A stretch of 64,000 nt of DNA from Kordiimonas laminariae (GTDB lineage: Bacteria; Pseudomonadota; Alphaproteobacteria; Sphingomonadales; Kordiimonadaceae). The translations under genes were made by a program, and so were the position numbers. The notes under the pieces were generated by a model, which ran no database searches, was not told where the DNA came from, and saw nothing but the letters and a program-made list of their open reading frames with translations. Below, piece by piece: positions 43,751 through 52,484 of the stretch; positions within the stretch are counted from its first letter, which is position 1; every line of letters begins with the position of its first letter. Where the stretch lies: contig NZ_JAKQZA010000005.1 of the NCBI RefSeq assembly GCF_023008165.1, positions 1 through 64,000 on the forward strand, in the 5' to 3' direction.

Positions 43751-44353
43751 TTAAAGCCATCCATTAGCACGTGCTATCCGCGCCGCTTCAATCCGGTTTG
43801 ATGCTTCCAGTTTCTGTGTCGCTGTAGAGAGATAATTCCGCACAGTACCCGGTGCGATATCTAGTATGCGAGCGATTTCCTTGCTGGATTTGCCGTCTTC
43901 AGCAAGCTTCAGCGCATGGCTTTCCCGGGTCGTAAGCGGGTTCGGTGTCCCCCAAATAGTATCCATCAATTCAGGTGAAATAACCTTGCCGCCCATGTTA
44001 ATTTTACGAACAGCGTCCGCAAGCTTAGCGGATGGTGCATCTTTGAGAAGATACCCTTTCACACCCAAATCCATAGCGCGGCGCATATACCCCGCGCGCC
44101 CAAAGGTGGTTACAATAAGCACGCCAATATTCATACCTCGCTCTTTGATCTCTGCCGCGAGATCAAGACCGGTTTTCCCAGGCATTTCAATATCAGAAAT
44201 CAGAATATCCGGCTTATGTTCCAGAAGCATCTCTATGGCTTCATTGCCGTCTTTAGCTTGACCGACAATTTCAAAATCATGCTCAAGTGAAAGTAGCGCC
44301 GCAAGTGCACCCAGAATTAAATCCTGATCTTCTGCAATAACAATACGGATCAT
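43751..44353 (-). CDS. NarL/LuxR-family response regulator
   Basis: A 200-residue regulator. Receiver domain with Asp8/Asp9 (AEDQD), phosphoacceptor Asp54 (LISDIEMPG), Thr in IVTTFG and Lys in YLLKDAP. The LuxR helix-turn-helix is LTTRESHALKLAEDGKSSKEIARILDIAPGTVRNYLSTATQKLEASNR. It overlaps the histidine kinase gene by 4 bp and is the last gene of the ABC/two-component operon; by analogy with DesR and LiaR it likely controls that operon. Confidence 0.93.
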   Translation of the reverse strand: MIRIVIAEDQDLILGALAALLSLEHDFEIVGQAKDGNEAIEMLLEHKPDILISDIEMPGKTGLDLAAEIKERGMNIGVLIVTTFGRAGYMRRAMDLGVKGYLLKDAPSAKLADAVRKINMGGKVISPELMDTIWGTPNPLTTRESHALKLAEDGKSSKEIARILDIAPGTVRNYLSTATQKLEASNRIEAARIARANGWL

Positions 44354-45435
44354 GATAAACGTACCTCAGCAAGCGGTATAGCCGCTTCAATTCGGGTTCC
44401 TTCTTCCGACATAATATTCAAATAACCGCCAAGTGCTTCAATCCGCTCTCGCATACCTTTAAGCCCGTTTCCTTCTTTCTTAATCTTGCCGCAACCATCA
44501 TCTTCTATGCTCAACAGAAGGTCATCACCTTGCCCGGTAATCTTAACCGTACATCTTTCAGCACCAGCATGACGCACGATATTAGTCACCGCCTCGCGAA
44601 TAACCATGGCAACTGCATTTTCCAGAGAGCTTGGTAACTCAATCTGTTCATTCACAAAGTTAAGGCTGATATCAGCAGCACTCAGCGCCTGCCGGGCGGC
44701 CGCAATTTCTGACACAAGCGTATGGCTTTTCATCCCGGTAATGGTCGCTCTAACATCCGCAAGGGCTTTTCTTGCTGTGCTGTGGATATCTTCAATTTCT
44801 GATTTTGCGCGAACAGGATCGTGGTCAACAAGCTTGCCCGCAAGCTCAGACTTAACAGAGATAAGCGAGAGTGTGTGCCCGAGCACATCATGCATATCGC
44901 GGGCTATGCGTTCTCGTTCCACCTGCACGGCCATGGCCCGCACTTCTTCCTGGCTAGCTTTTAAGGCCTCGTTTTTCGCGCGGAACTGTGTGCCTGCAAT
45001 ACAGGCTCCACCTGTCATAGACATAAAGAAGACCGCAGGGCCAATAAAAGGAATACCATATCCCATAAACATGCCGTATCCCGCAGTGATCACCACAATA
45101 ACCACCAATGTCCAGATAGCGAGCCGCCTATCTTCAATATAGCCCGCCATCGCAGCGGCATAGACAGCAAACACATTAGAAGTCAGCATAACGGGAGAGC
45201 CAATAACCGTAAGGATAATAAGAGACGCAATAAAGGGCAGAACATCCGCACCTTTTTTCCTCGTACCTACAAGATAAATCACCAGAAACGCCGGGATAAG
45301 AAACGCCGTATATATAAGCTCGGTTGAGGTCGGTGCCCTGAATACCCATGGAAAGAAATAGATGAAGAGATATCCCAGCCACGGATATGGGCTATCAAAC
45401 CAGCTCTTCTTTTCTGTATCAGTGCAATTTGCCAC
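44350..45435 (-). CDS. NarL-type sensor histidine kinase
   Basis: A 361-residue membrane kinase. About five hydrophobic segments lie in residues 18-150, a DesK-like sensor without a large periplasmic loop. The HisKA_3 box is RERIARDMHDVLGHTLSLIS with the phosphorylated His182. The ATPase domain shows REAVTNIVRHAGAERC (N box) and IEDDGCGKIKKEGNGLKGMRERIEALGG (G boxes). It directly precedes its response regulator with a 4-bp overlap and lies 66 bases after the ABC permease gene. Confidence 0.93.
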   Translation of the reverse strand: MANCTDTEKKSWFDSPYPWLGYLFIYFFPWVFRAPTSTELIYTAFLIPAFLVIYLVGTRKKGADVLPFIASLIILTVIGSPVMLTSNVFAVYAAAMAGYIEDRRLAIWTLVVIVVITAGYGMFMGYGIPFIGPAVFFMSMTGGACIAGTQFRAKNEALKASQEEVRAMAVQVERERIARDMHDVLGHTLSLISVKSELAGKLVDHDPVRAKSEIEDIHSTARKALADVRATITGMKSHTLVSEIAAARQALSAADISLNFVNEQIELPSSLENAVAMVIREAVTNIVRHAGAERCTVKITGQGDDLLLSIEDDGCGKIKKEGNGLKGMRERIEALGGYLNIMSEEGTRIEAAIPLAEVRLS

Positions 45436-45501
45436 GATAATATATCCCTAATGTTCCCAATAGTTTGGCAGCAACACTCTGCTGTGTCACTGCCAAAATA
45501 C

Positions 45502-46275
45502 TTATCCTTTGCGGTCGCTATCCATATGCCGCCACGCGCTAAAGGCAAATGCACCAAAGAGAATACCAAAAGATAGGATAATACCGACATGAGCAATCAC
45601 ATTCAGCTGGCTTTCAACACCAACAATTTCCAGTGCCAAAGCGCCTAAATGATAACTGGGTAGCGCAATCGCAATCTTGGAGAAAATTGCTGGGAACACT
45701 GGTAGCGGCACCCACAAACCACCGAAGATAGACATCAAGAAAAACACCAGATTGGTAATACCAGCTGCCGCCTGTGTTTTACCGCGCAAGCCAATAGCAA
45801 GCCCCATAAAAGCAAATGGGATTGTTGTCAGGATATTAAGACCAATCAGGCTTAACCACTGAACTGGTTCAAGACTTACTCCACCCACAGTGATAGCAAT
45901 AATAAACAAGCCACCAGTTACCATCATACTGAAGCTTATGGTCATCAAAAGCTTTGCAGTGAAAAACACCATCGTCGGCAGCGGCGCCGCACGTTTGATC
46001 TCAAGCCAGCCTTCATCCCGCTCATTAGCAATCGCCGCACCAAAGGCAAACAGGCTCGCTGTCATTGAACCAAAAACACCGTAGGTCGCCAAAAGGTATG
46101 CCGCTCGCTCAGGTGACGGAGTACCGATGAGAGACCCAAACACAAAATAAAACAGCATGGGGAACATCAGCGTGGGCAATGAGAACTGAGGCATTCTAAA
46201 TGCTTTTAGAAACTCTGTTTTATATTCACTTACAAGAATAGTCAGGTTCGAAACTTTCATCGCCGCCGTGCTCAT
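45502..46275 (-). CDS. ABC-2-type transporter permease
   Basis: A 257-residue inner-membrane protein with six hydrophobic segments. EYKTEFLKAFRMPQFSLPTLMFPMLFYFVFGSL is the typical ABC-2 N-terminus, and FLMSIFGGLWVPLPVFPAIFSKIAIALPSYHLGALALEIVG carries the conserved GGLW-P motif region near the fifth helix. Together with the ATPase it would form an exporter, possibly for peptides, lipids or drugs. It overlaps the ATPase gene by 4 bp. Confidence 0.9.
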   Translation of the reverse strand: MSTAAMKVSNLTILVSEYKTEFLKAFRMPQFSLPTLMFPMLFYFVFGSLIGTPSPERAAYLLATYGVFGSMTASLFAFGAAIANERDEGWLEIKRAAPLPTMVFFTAKLLMTISFSMMVTGGLFIIAITVGGVSLEPVQWLSLIGLNILTTIPFAFMGLAIGLRGKTQAAAGITNLVFFLMSIFGGLWVPLPVFPAIFSKIAIALPSYHLGALALEIVGVESQLNVIAHVGIILSFGILFGAFAFSAWRHMDSDRKG

Positions 46276-47195
46276 GCCGCTTCTCCCATATTGCCAGAGT
46301 GTTTATTTTTATTTGTGATATCAAGGAAAGCACTCTCCAGGCCTACCTGCGAAACCTTCAGGTCTTTCACCTCAAAACCTTCTTTAAAGAGATATGCCAG
46401 ACACGGCTCTGCCTCACTGACAGAGATTTTGATTGTTTGCCCGGTTTCTACCACCGAATGCACCCCCGGCAGGCCTTTGATCAGATCAGCACCAGCGTTG
46501 GTTTGAAGTTCAATCACCTTTTCAGCTGATAATGCTTTAATTTCTGCCGGTGTACCGTCTGCCACCAGTTGCCCGTCAGCCATCACTACAATTCTATCCG
46601 CAAGGGCATCAGCTTCTTCAAGATAGTGTGTTGTGAGGATGACACCCTGTCCGCGTGCAACACAAGCACGTACCGCCTGCCAAAGTGTGTGACGGGTCTC
46701 AATATCAAGACCAACAGTTGGTTCATCAAGAATGACAAAATCAGCATTCCCGCACAGAGCAAGCGCAAGCTGTACCCTACGCTTTTGCCCGCCCGATAAG
46801 CCCCCATATCGCTGTTTGAGAAACGGTGTTAACTGGAGCATTTCCACCAATTCTTCGATTGGCACAGGGTTTGGGTAGTAACTGCTGAAAAGCTTGATGT
46901 GTTCTTCAGCTGTTAAAAGGTTCGGTAGTTCCGCTGACTGAAGCATCGCCCCAATTGCACGGCGCGCTTCAATAGACCCTGCTTTGTGACCAAGGATGGT
47001 AACACTACCTTCTGTGGGTTCTACAAGCCCAAGCGCTAATGAAATTGAGGTAGTTTTCCCGGCACCATTTTCACCAAGAAGGGCCGTTAGCTCGCCTTTC
47101 CGAAAGGAAATATCAAGTCCATCAACGGCTCTCTTATCGCCATATGTTTTAGTGAGGTTTTTATAGGATATCGTTTGCTCTAAAGTCGCTGTCAT
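46272..47195 (-). CDS. ABC transporter ATP-binding protein
   Basis: A 307-residue ATPase with Walker A LLGENGAGKTTSI, signature LSGGQKRRVQLALALC, Walker B FVILDEPTVGLD and [11 protein letters not shown]. It pairs with the ABC-2 permease downstream. Start placed at the ATG at 47195 because GGAGG lies 8 bases upstream; an ATG at 47210 with AAAGGG before it is a credible alternative and would add five residues. First gene of an operon ATPase, permease, histidine kinase, response regulator, preceded by palindromes at 47253-47290. Confidence 0.92.
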   Translation of the reverse strand: MTATLEQTISYKNLTKTYGDKRAVDGLDISFRKGELTALLGENGAGKTTSISLALGLVEPTEGSVTILGHKAGSIEARRAIGAMLQSAELPNLLTAEEHIKLFSSYYPNPVPIEELVEMLQLTPFLKQRYGGLSGGQKRRVQLALALCGNADFVILDEPTVGLDIETRHTLWQAVRACVARGQGVILTTHYLEEADALADRIVVMADGQLVADGTPAEIKALSAEKVIELQTNAGADLIKGLPGVHSVVETGQTIKISVSEAEPCLAYLFKEGFEVKDLKVSQVGLESAFLDITNKNKHSGNMGEAA

Positions 47196-47252
47196 GACCA
47201 CGGCCTCCATTGATTACCCTTTAAAGGTAAGGAAACCGCACAGCAGAAAACA

Positions 47253-47290
47253 GTCATGCATGTCACATCTCATGCATGACAAATGTCATG
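47253..47290. promoter_or_regulatory. Nested palindromes: candidate response-regulator operator
   Basis: GTCATGCATG (47253-47262) and CATGCATGAC (47271-47280) form a perfect 10-bp inverted repeat with an 8-base spacer. CATGACA (47275-47281) and TGTCATG (47284-47290) form a second 7-bp palindrome sharing the right arm. The array lies about 58-95 bases before the first start codon of the ABC/two-component operon. DesR/LiaR-type regulators bind dyads of comparable TCATGA-like type. Confidence 0.55.
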
Positions 47291-47307
47291 GGTATATAAT
47301 TTTGCCT

Positions 47308-47670
47308 CTAAACGCGAATATCAATAATTTGTCCGAGCGGCTGATTGCGCTCTTGTTCCTGTTGAACAGATAACCTGCCAACAGGCGCTTCCCGAAGAGG
47401 TACGCCAGTTTCCTCTGCAACACGCTGCTGTGCTGCCTCAAGTTCTTGAGGTGTTGAAAGCTGACCTGCACGTTCACTTTGCCTTACTGGAAGGCGGCGT
47501 GATGCGGGAATATTTTCGTTAACACGGGCATTTGGTTCACGCGCAATTTCCTGCTGCGGTGTTCCTTGGTTGACATTGGCCGGATTCGGCCTGGCGTTAA
47601 CGCGATTTGATTGAAGCTGTGCCTGCAACTGCCCCTGCAAGCCGGCATTCGTTGAATTAATATCGACCAT
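47308..47670 (-). CDS. Unknown Gln/Arg-rich protein
   Basis: A 120-residue, low-complexity hydrophilic protein with no signal peptide or membrane helix. The first half is rich in Gln and Asn (LQGQLQAQLQSNRVNARPNPANVNQG); the second has LSTPQELEAAQQRVAEETG and ends VGRLSVQQEQERNQPLGQIIDIRV. It seems largely disordered. I do not recognise the family. The reading frame is clean and an ATG is present, but no strong ribosome site was identified. Isolated between the ABC operon and ccmI. Confidence 0.5.
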   Translation of the reverse strand: MVDINSTNAGLQGQLQAQLQSNRVNARPNPANVNQGTPQQEIAREPNARVNENIPASRRLPVRQSERAGQLSTPQELEAAQQRVAEETGVPLREAPVGRLSVQQEQERNQPLGQIIDIRV

Positions 47671-47803
47671 GGTAAAACGGCCTAGTCATAATTTATGGAG
47701 CTATTTCATAGCTATACCGCGGGCTGACGACTTCTTCGGGCCCCGAAAGCTCAGAAAATTCTACCTGAGCAACCTCACAGTTCTATCTCTATGCGGCTAT
47801 AGT

Positions 47804-48895
47804 TTAAAAATCGTTGCTGTTGAGCAAATTGTCAAGAAACGCCTGAATTTTAGGCTTATCTGCATCATTAACCGCTTCTAAGGCCCGATTTAACGTAGAA
47901 ATCGCGGATTTTTTATCACCTTGTGATACTTGAGATCGTGCAAGCATCATCCAACCTTGCGAATCAGTAGGGTTTTCTTCCAGTTTTGCCTCAAGACGCG
48001 CCATCATGGAGCGGATAAATTCCTGCCGATCCTCAGCAGTCATCGCATTCACATTATCAATCTGGTCCTGTGATAATTTTGGAGGACGTACTCCCATATC
48101 TTGCAAATGCTTGTTTACTGTGGGCATCCAAGGTGCGTCAGCGGCTGACGATTCTGCAAGAGCAAGCCAAACAGTTTTCGCGCCTTCTTCGTCCCCTGCC
48201 TGCAAACGGGTAAGCCCTAAATAGTAATGAGCAGCCGGGTGATTAGGTTCTGCACGCAATAGGTCCTGTAACACCATTTTAGCGGCTGGTGTTATCTTGC
48301 CCTGCGCCATCGCGATATAGCTTTCGAGCATATCCACCTGATAACGGCTGTCTTCTGGCTGAAGGCGTACAATATTTTTATAGGCATTGATCGTGCGGCT
48401 ATAATCCCCAACGGACCGGGCTGTTTTCGCCATCACAGACCAGCCTTCAATATCATCGGGGTTCGCATCAAGGTGCAGCTGTATTTTATCAAGCGCTTCC
48501 CGGAAGGTTGGACCACCTTCTGTTACCTCAGCATTTTGCATCGTAACAAAAACACCGGGTTTTGATTGAGCATTGGGGCTACCCAGTTGGCTGTAAACAA
48601 GCCACGCACCAATAACAACAGCACCAGCAATTGGCAGAACTGTTGATACGGATCCTGAAAATAATGTTTTACTTTCAGCTTTCCGAACCGTTTTCAAAAT
48701 ACGTCGTTCAATTTCAAGCTTTGCAGAAGCCGCCGATTCTTCATCAAGAATACCACGTTCTACATCAGCCGTAATTTCTTCAAGCTGCTCTTTATAGTGG
48801 GAAAGCGGATCTGCATCCCTATCTGCTGCACCAGATTTTACCGTGATAAGCAAAACAGCAACCAGCGCGATGGCAACGCAGAACAACCAAATCAT
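47804..48895 (-). CDS. ccmI: Cytochrome c biogenesis protein CcmI
   Basis: A 363-residue protein with two N-terminal membrane segments (MIWLFCVAIALVAVLLI and VSTVLPIAGAVVIGAWLVYS) around a cytosolic loop with coiled-coil character (YKEQLEEITADVERGILDEESAASAKLEIERRIL). The periplasmic part has TPR-like helices (NPDDIEGWSVMAKTARSVGDYSRTINAYKNIVRLQPEDS; PTDSQGWMMLARSQ). CcmI chaperones apocytochromes to CcmF/CcmH for haem ligation. It is the last gene of the ccm operon and overlaps ccmH by 4 bp. Confidence 0.93.
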   Translation of the reverse strand: MIWLFCVAIALVAVLLITVKSGAADRDADPLSHYKEQLEEITADVERGILDEESAASAKLEIERRILKTVRKAESKTLFSGSVSTVLPIAGAVVIGAWLVYSQLGSPNAQSKPGVFVTMQNAEVTEGGPTFREALDKIQLHLDANPDDIEGWSVMAKTARSVGDYSRTINAYKNIVRLQPEDSRYQVDMLESYIAMAQGKITPAAKMVLQDLLRAEPNHPAAHYYLGLTRLQAGDEEGAKTVWLALAESSAADAPWMPTVNKHLQDMGVRPPKLSQDQIDNVNAMTAEDRQEFIRSMMARLEAKLEENPTDSQGWMMLARSQVSQGDKKSAISTLNRALEAVNDADKPKIQAFLDNLLNSNDF

Positions 48896-49356
48896 TTACC
48901 ATCTCCTTCACGGAGAATAGCATTGAGCTTTTCCTGTTCTTCCGATGAGAGCGGAGCTGGTCCAGCTTGCTCACGCCTTGACCGCATAACCCCATACGCC
49001 ACGAGCAGAAGAAGCAAAAACGGCGAACCCCACAATAGATATGTAGATGTATTCACGGGCGGCTCTAAAAGCACCCAATCACCATAACGGTCAACAAGGT
49101 AAGCCCGCACATTATCGGGGCTATCACCAAGCGATATACGTTCACGCACAATCTGTCTCAGATCACGGGCAAGGTCAGCGTTTGAATCTTCAATAGACTG
49201 GTTCTGGCACACCAGGCAGCGGATTTCTTTCATCAGCGCCCGAGCCATTGCTTCCTTCACAGGGTCTTTAAGCGGCTTATCATCTACAGCCACCGCAAAC
49301 ACAGTGATCGATAGAGTTACAACAATCAATATGGAACCAAACCAACGCAGCATCAC
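48892..49356 (-). CDS. ccmH: Cytochrome c maturation thiol protein CcmH
   Basis: A 154-residue protein with a signal peptide (MMLRWFGSILIVVTLSITVFAVAVD), the redox motif RCLVCQNQSIEDSNADLARDLRQIV (Cys47, Cys50) and a C-terminal membrane helix (LLWGSPFLLLLLVAYGVM). CcmH keeps or resolves apocytochrome disulfides so haem can be attached. It overlaps its neighbours by 4 bp on both sides. Confidence 0.95.
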   Translation of the reverse strand: MMLRWFGSILIVVTLSITVFAVAVDDKPLKDPVKEAMARALMKEIRCLVCQNQSIEDSNADLARDLRQIVRERISLGDSPDNVRAYLVDRYGDWVLLEPPVNTSTYLLWGSPFLLLLLVAYGVMRSRREQAGPAPLSSEEQEKLNAILREGDGK

Positions 49357-49889
49357 TGAAGCTCCTCTAACTGAGGCAGCAGTTGAACACGTAAACTATC
49401 ACCTACGATTGGCCCCCAGTGCCGGTAACGGATCACACCTTCACCATCAATAAGGAAGGTTTCAGGCACACCGGAAACACCCCAATCAATGGCTAAACGA
49501 CCATCACGGTCTACACCAGCAGCCGCATAAGGGTTGCCAAGTTCATCAAGGAAATCACGGGAAGCTTCTGGATCATCTTTATAAGCAATACCGATAACAT
49601 CAACGGTGTACCCACTGGCCAGCGTTACCAGATTTTCATGTTCCGCACGGCACGGCAGGCACCAACTTGCAAAGAAATTCACAATCACAGGCTTACCCGA
49701 ACGAAGGCGTGCATCAGTAAGTGCAGACTGGCCATCAAACAGATTTGGGATTTCAAATGTCGGCACAGGTTTGCCGATCATCACGCTTTTAATTTCTTTG
49801 GGGTTTCTGTCACTCATCATCACTGAGAGAAAAACACCAACAAGCACCACAACAATAAGAAGCGGGATAAATCTACCAAAGCCGTTCAT
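49353..49889 (-). CDS. ccmG: Thiol:disulfide interchange protein CcmG/DsbE
   Basis: A 178-residue periplasmic thioredoxin anchored by one N-terminal helix (FIPLLIVVVLVGVFLSVMM). Active site NFFASWCLPCRAEH (Cys77, Cys80) and the cis-Pro loop GVSGVPETFLIDGEG. It reduces apocytochrome or CcmH cysteines. It starts where ccmF stops (shared base), so translation is coupled. Confidence 0.95.
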   Translation of the reverse strand: MNGFGRFIPLLIVVVLVGVFLSVMMSDRNPKEIKSVMIGKPVPTFEIPNLFDGQSALTDARLRSGKPVIVNFFASWCLPCRAEHENLVTLASGYTVDVIGIAYKDDPEASRDFLDELGNPYAAAGVDRDGRLAIDWGVSGVPETFLIDGEGVIRYRHWGPIVGDSLRVQLLPQLEELQ

Positions 49890-51865
49890 TATGCTGCTCC
49901 TGCTGCGGATTTATTGCGCTTACCTTTGGGTGCGCCAATGCGCTTACGCCTGTCAGTCAACGAGAAAATACCACCCACAATCATGAAAGTTGCGCCAAGC
50001 CATAAGAAGGAAATAAACGGCTTAAAGTACAACCTTACAGACCATTTACCTTCACCCGCACTTTCACCAATTACGGCATATAAATCACCTGTCCAGATAG
50101 GGGCGATAGCAGCCTCTGTCGTATTCATCACCTGATCAGTGTAAACACGGTCTTCCGGGAAAAGCTGGTTAAATACCTGTCCATCTTCAGCGACAGTGAA
50201 ATGCCCACGGATAGCGGTATAATTAGGGCCAGCAACAGGTTCCACACCATGAAGGCGAAAACTAAACCCGGCGACTTCAGCCTGCTCACCCGGTGCCATG
50301 ATCAAAAGCTTTTCTGTGGTCCACGCTTCACTAACAGTGATACCAAGCAGGATCACACCAATACCAAGGTGGGCAAAGCTCATGCCCCACGTGGCACGCG
50401 GCAAAGCCTTCATGCGGGATAAAACTTTCGCAGGCTTTTTAAACAGCTGCAGGCGTTCAAAAAGCTCAAGAAATACGGATACAATCAACCAAAGAGCCAG
50501 CCCAAGACCAAAGCCCGTCATCAACAACCCACCAGCACTATCCCAGGCAACGGCCAAAAAGGCTACAAGTGCCACTATAAGGGCTGGAATCAACATCTGC
50601 CCTGCGCGGCCGATTCGCCCACGCTTCCACGCGAGAAGCGGACCAAACCCAAGTGCCACGATCAGCGGTGACATAAGAACGATAGCGGCAAATTCAAAGA
50701 AAGGTGGTCCGACTGTGATCTGTGCACCACCCGTAGCCTCAAGCATCATGGGATAAAGCGTACCCACAAGCACAACAGCTGCGAAGGTGCTGAGGAGAAT
50801 ATTATTCAGCACAAGCGCGCTTTCACGGCTCACCATACCGAACAAACCGCTTGGAGACAGCTTCGGCGCACGCCATGCATAAAGGCTAAGGGAACCACCC
50901 ACAACAACTGCTAAAAACCCGAGTATATAAAGCCCACGTTCTGGATCATTGGCGAATGAATGAACACTGGTGATCACACCAGAGCGCACCATAAAGGTAC
51001 CAAACAGGCTGAAAGAAAACGCGATGATCGCAAGAAGGATTGTCCAGCTTTTCAGCGCATCCCGTTTTTCCACTACAATTGATGAATGCAGAAGCGCTGA
51101 TGCGATAAGCCACGGCATGAAAGCAGCATTTTCAACCGGGTCCCAGAACCACCAACCGCCCCAGCCAAGCTCATAGTAAGCCCACCAACTACCAAGGACG
51201 AGCCCGCCCGTAAGCAGCATCCAGGCAGATAGTGTCCAGGGCCTTACCCAACGTGCCCAAAGGGGTGTTACCTCCCCTTCAATCAGTGCAGCCACCGCAA
51301 AGGAAAAAGCAATGCTCAAGCCCACATAGCCCAGATAAAGCATAGGCGGATGAAACGCGAGGCCCGGGTCCTGTAGAAGCGGGTTAAGACCGTTACCTTC
51401 AACAGGTACTGGGTCAAGCCTCAAGAACGGGTTGCTTGTAAAGAGAATGAAGATAAGGAACCCAACGATAAGCGCACTCTGCACCGCGAGCACACGTGAA
51501 CGAAACCTTAGTGGCAGCTCTTTACCCCGCCATGCAACTGCGGAGGCAAACAGTGTGAGCGTTAATACCCACAGCATAAGGCTACCTTCGTGGTTACCCC
51601 AGACGCCGGAAATTTTATAAAGCATGGGTTTAGCCGTATGTGAATTCGCTGCCACATTCAAAACAGAGAAGTCAGAGATCACATAAGCATATGTAAGTGC
51701 ACCAAAAGCGATGAGCGCCATTAGAAACTGGCCATAAATCACCCGGTCCGCCAGCCCCATAAGCCGAGCATCGCTCCGCGCAATACCTACATGCGGTACT
51801 ATCGCCCCTACAAGGGCAAGCATCAAGGCTACAGCAAGTGCAAAATGGCCAATTTCAGGGATCAC
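49889..51865 (-). CDS. ccmF: Haem lyase CcmF
   Basis: A 658-residue inner-membrane protein with about fifteen hydrophobic segments. The haem-handling WWD domain is SWWAYYELGWGGWWFWDPVENAAFMPW, and conserved histidine loops include KISGVWGNHEGSLMLW. A large periplasmic segment precedes the last helix (WTTEKLLIMAPGEQAEVAGFSFRLHGVE). CcmF with CcmH/I ligates haem to the CxxCH motif of apocytochromes. It begins 3 bases after ccmE. Confidence 0.97.
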   Translation of the reverse strand: MIPEIGHFALAVALMLALVGAIVPHVGIARSDARLMGLADRVIYGQFLMALIAFGALTYAYVISDFSVLNVAANSHTAKPMLYKISGVWGNHEGSLMLWVLTLTLFASAVAWRGKELPLRFRSRVLAVQSALIVGFLIFILFTSNPFLRLDPVPVEGNGLNPLLQDPGLAFHPPMLYLGYVGLSIAFSFAVAALIEGEVTPLWARWVRPWTLSAWMLLTGGLVLGSWWAYYELGWGGWWFWDPVENAAFMPWLIASALLHSSIVVEKRDALKSWTILLAIIAFSFSLFGTFMVRSGVITSVHSFANDPERGLYILGFLAVVVGGSLSLYAWRAPKLSPSGLFGMVSRESALVLNNILLSTFAAVVLVGTLYPMMLEATGGAQITVGPPFFEFAAIVLMSPLIVALGFGPLLAWKRGRIGRAGQMLIPALIVALVAFLAVAWDSAGGLLMTGFGLGLALWLIVSVFLELFERLQLFKKPAKVLSRMKALPRATWGMSFAHLGIGVILLGITVSEAWTTEKLLIMAPGEQAEVAGFSFRLHGVEPVAGPNYTAIRGHFTVAEDGQVFNQLFPEDRVYTDQVMNTTEAAIAPIWTGDLYAVIGESAGEGKWSVRLYFKPFISFLWLGATFMIVGGIFSLTDRRKRIGAPKGKRNKSAAGAA

Positions 51866-51868
51866 AGT

Positions 51869-52336
51869 TTAATACCCCGCAGCTTTTTCAGGGTGCTCAC
51901 ACGCTTCTACATTCTTCGGCATCGTGCCTTTAGGTGTGTAATTTTCGTCATGCTTTGCTAGCACAGTATCTGCCATGAAGGTCCCGGTCGCATCCAAGGC
52001 ACCTTCGGTTACAACACCTTGTCCTTCACGGAATAGATCAGGCAACAGGCCCTTGAACTGAACAGGGATATCTGCCGCACAGTCTGTTACTACGAATTTA
52101 TACGTCAGGCCATCTTCAAGCTTTTTGAAGCTTCCATCCTGCACCAAACCACCAAGACGGAAACGCTGTCCCGCCTGAATTTTCTTCTCTAGTACACTGG
52201 AAGGCTGCAAAAACAGGCTAAGGCTATCACCGCCAAGGGCGAAAAGCACCAGAAGCACAGCCCCCACAAGCGCCGCAACAGCGGTTGAAAGCACAATTAG
52301 CCTCTGTTTTTTACGAGATTTAAGGCCCTTTGACAC
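51869..52336 (-). CDS. ccmE: Haem chaperone CcmE
   Basis: A 155-residue membrane-anchored periplasmic chaperone. Start placed at the GTG at 52336 (MSKGLKSRKKQRL): AAGGA lies 8 bases upstream, one base separates it from the ccmD stop, and the length then fits the family. A single anchor follows (LIVLSTAVAALVGAVLLVLFAL). The haem-binding His129 is in DTVLAKHDENYTPKG, the conserved LAKHDE-Y-P motif. Confidence 0.94.
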   Translation of the reverse strand: MSKGLKSRKKQRLIVLSTAVAALVGAVLLVLFALGGDSLSLFLQPSSVLEKKIQAGQRFRLGGLVQDGSFKKLEDGLTYKFVVTDCAADIPVQFKGLLPDLFREGQGVVTEGALDATGTFMADTVLAKHDENYTPKGTMPKNVEACEHPEKAAGY

Positions 52337-52337
52337 G

Positions 52338-52484
52338 TTACCGTTTCCTTCTGCGGCTTCTAAGCTCAGCCACTTTCGCATTGGATGCTTTCATACGGCG
52401 GTAGCTCAACCCTGCCAAAAGCAAGAGAGCAACAGCTGAAATACCGTATGTTGCCGCAATATAAAATGAGTAATCACCCGCCAT
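52338..52484 (-). CDS. ccmD: Haem exporter subunit CcmD
   Basis: A 48-residue protein starting MAGDYSFYIAATYGISAVAL: one membrane helix followed by a basic cytosolic tail (SYRRMKASNAK ... SRRRKR). The Y-F-x-x-A-Y-G-style start and single helix are typical CcmD. It overlaps the ccmC end by 11 bp and ends one base before ccmE. CcmD helps release haem-loaded CcmE from CcmC. Confidence 0.9.
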   Translation of the reverse strand: MAGDYSFYIAATYGISAVALLLLAGLSYRRMKASNAKVAELRSRRRKR

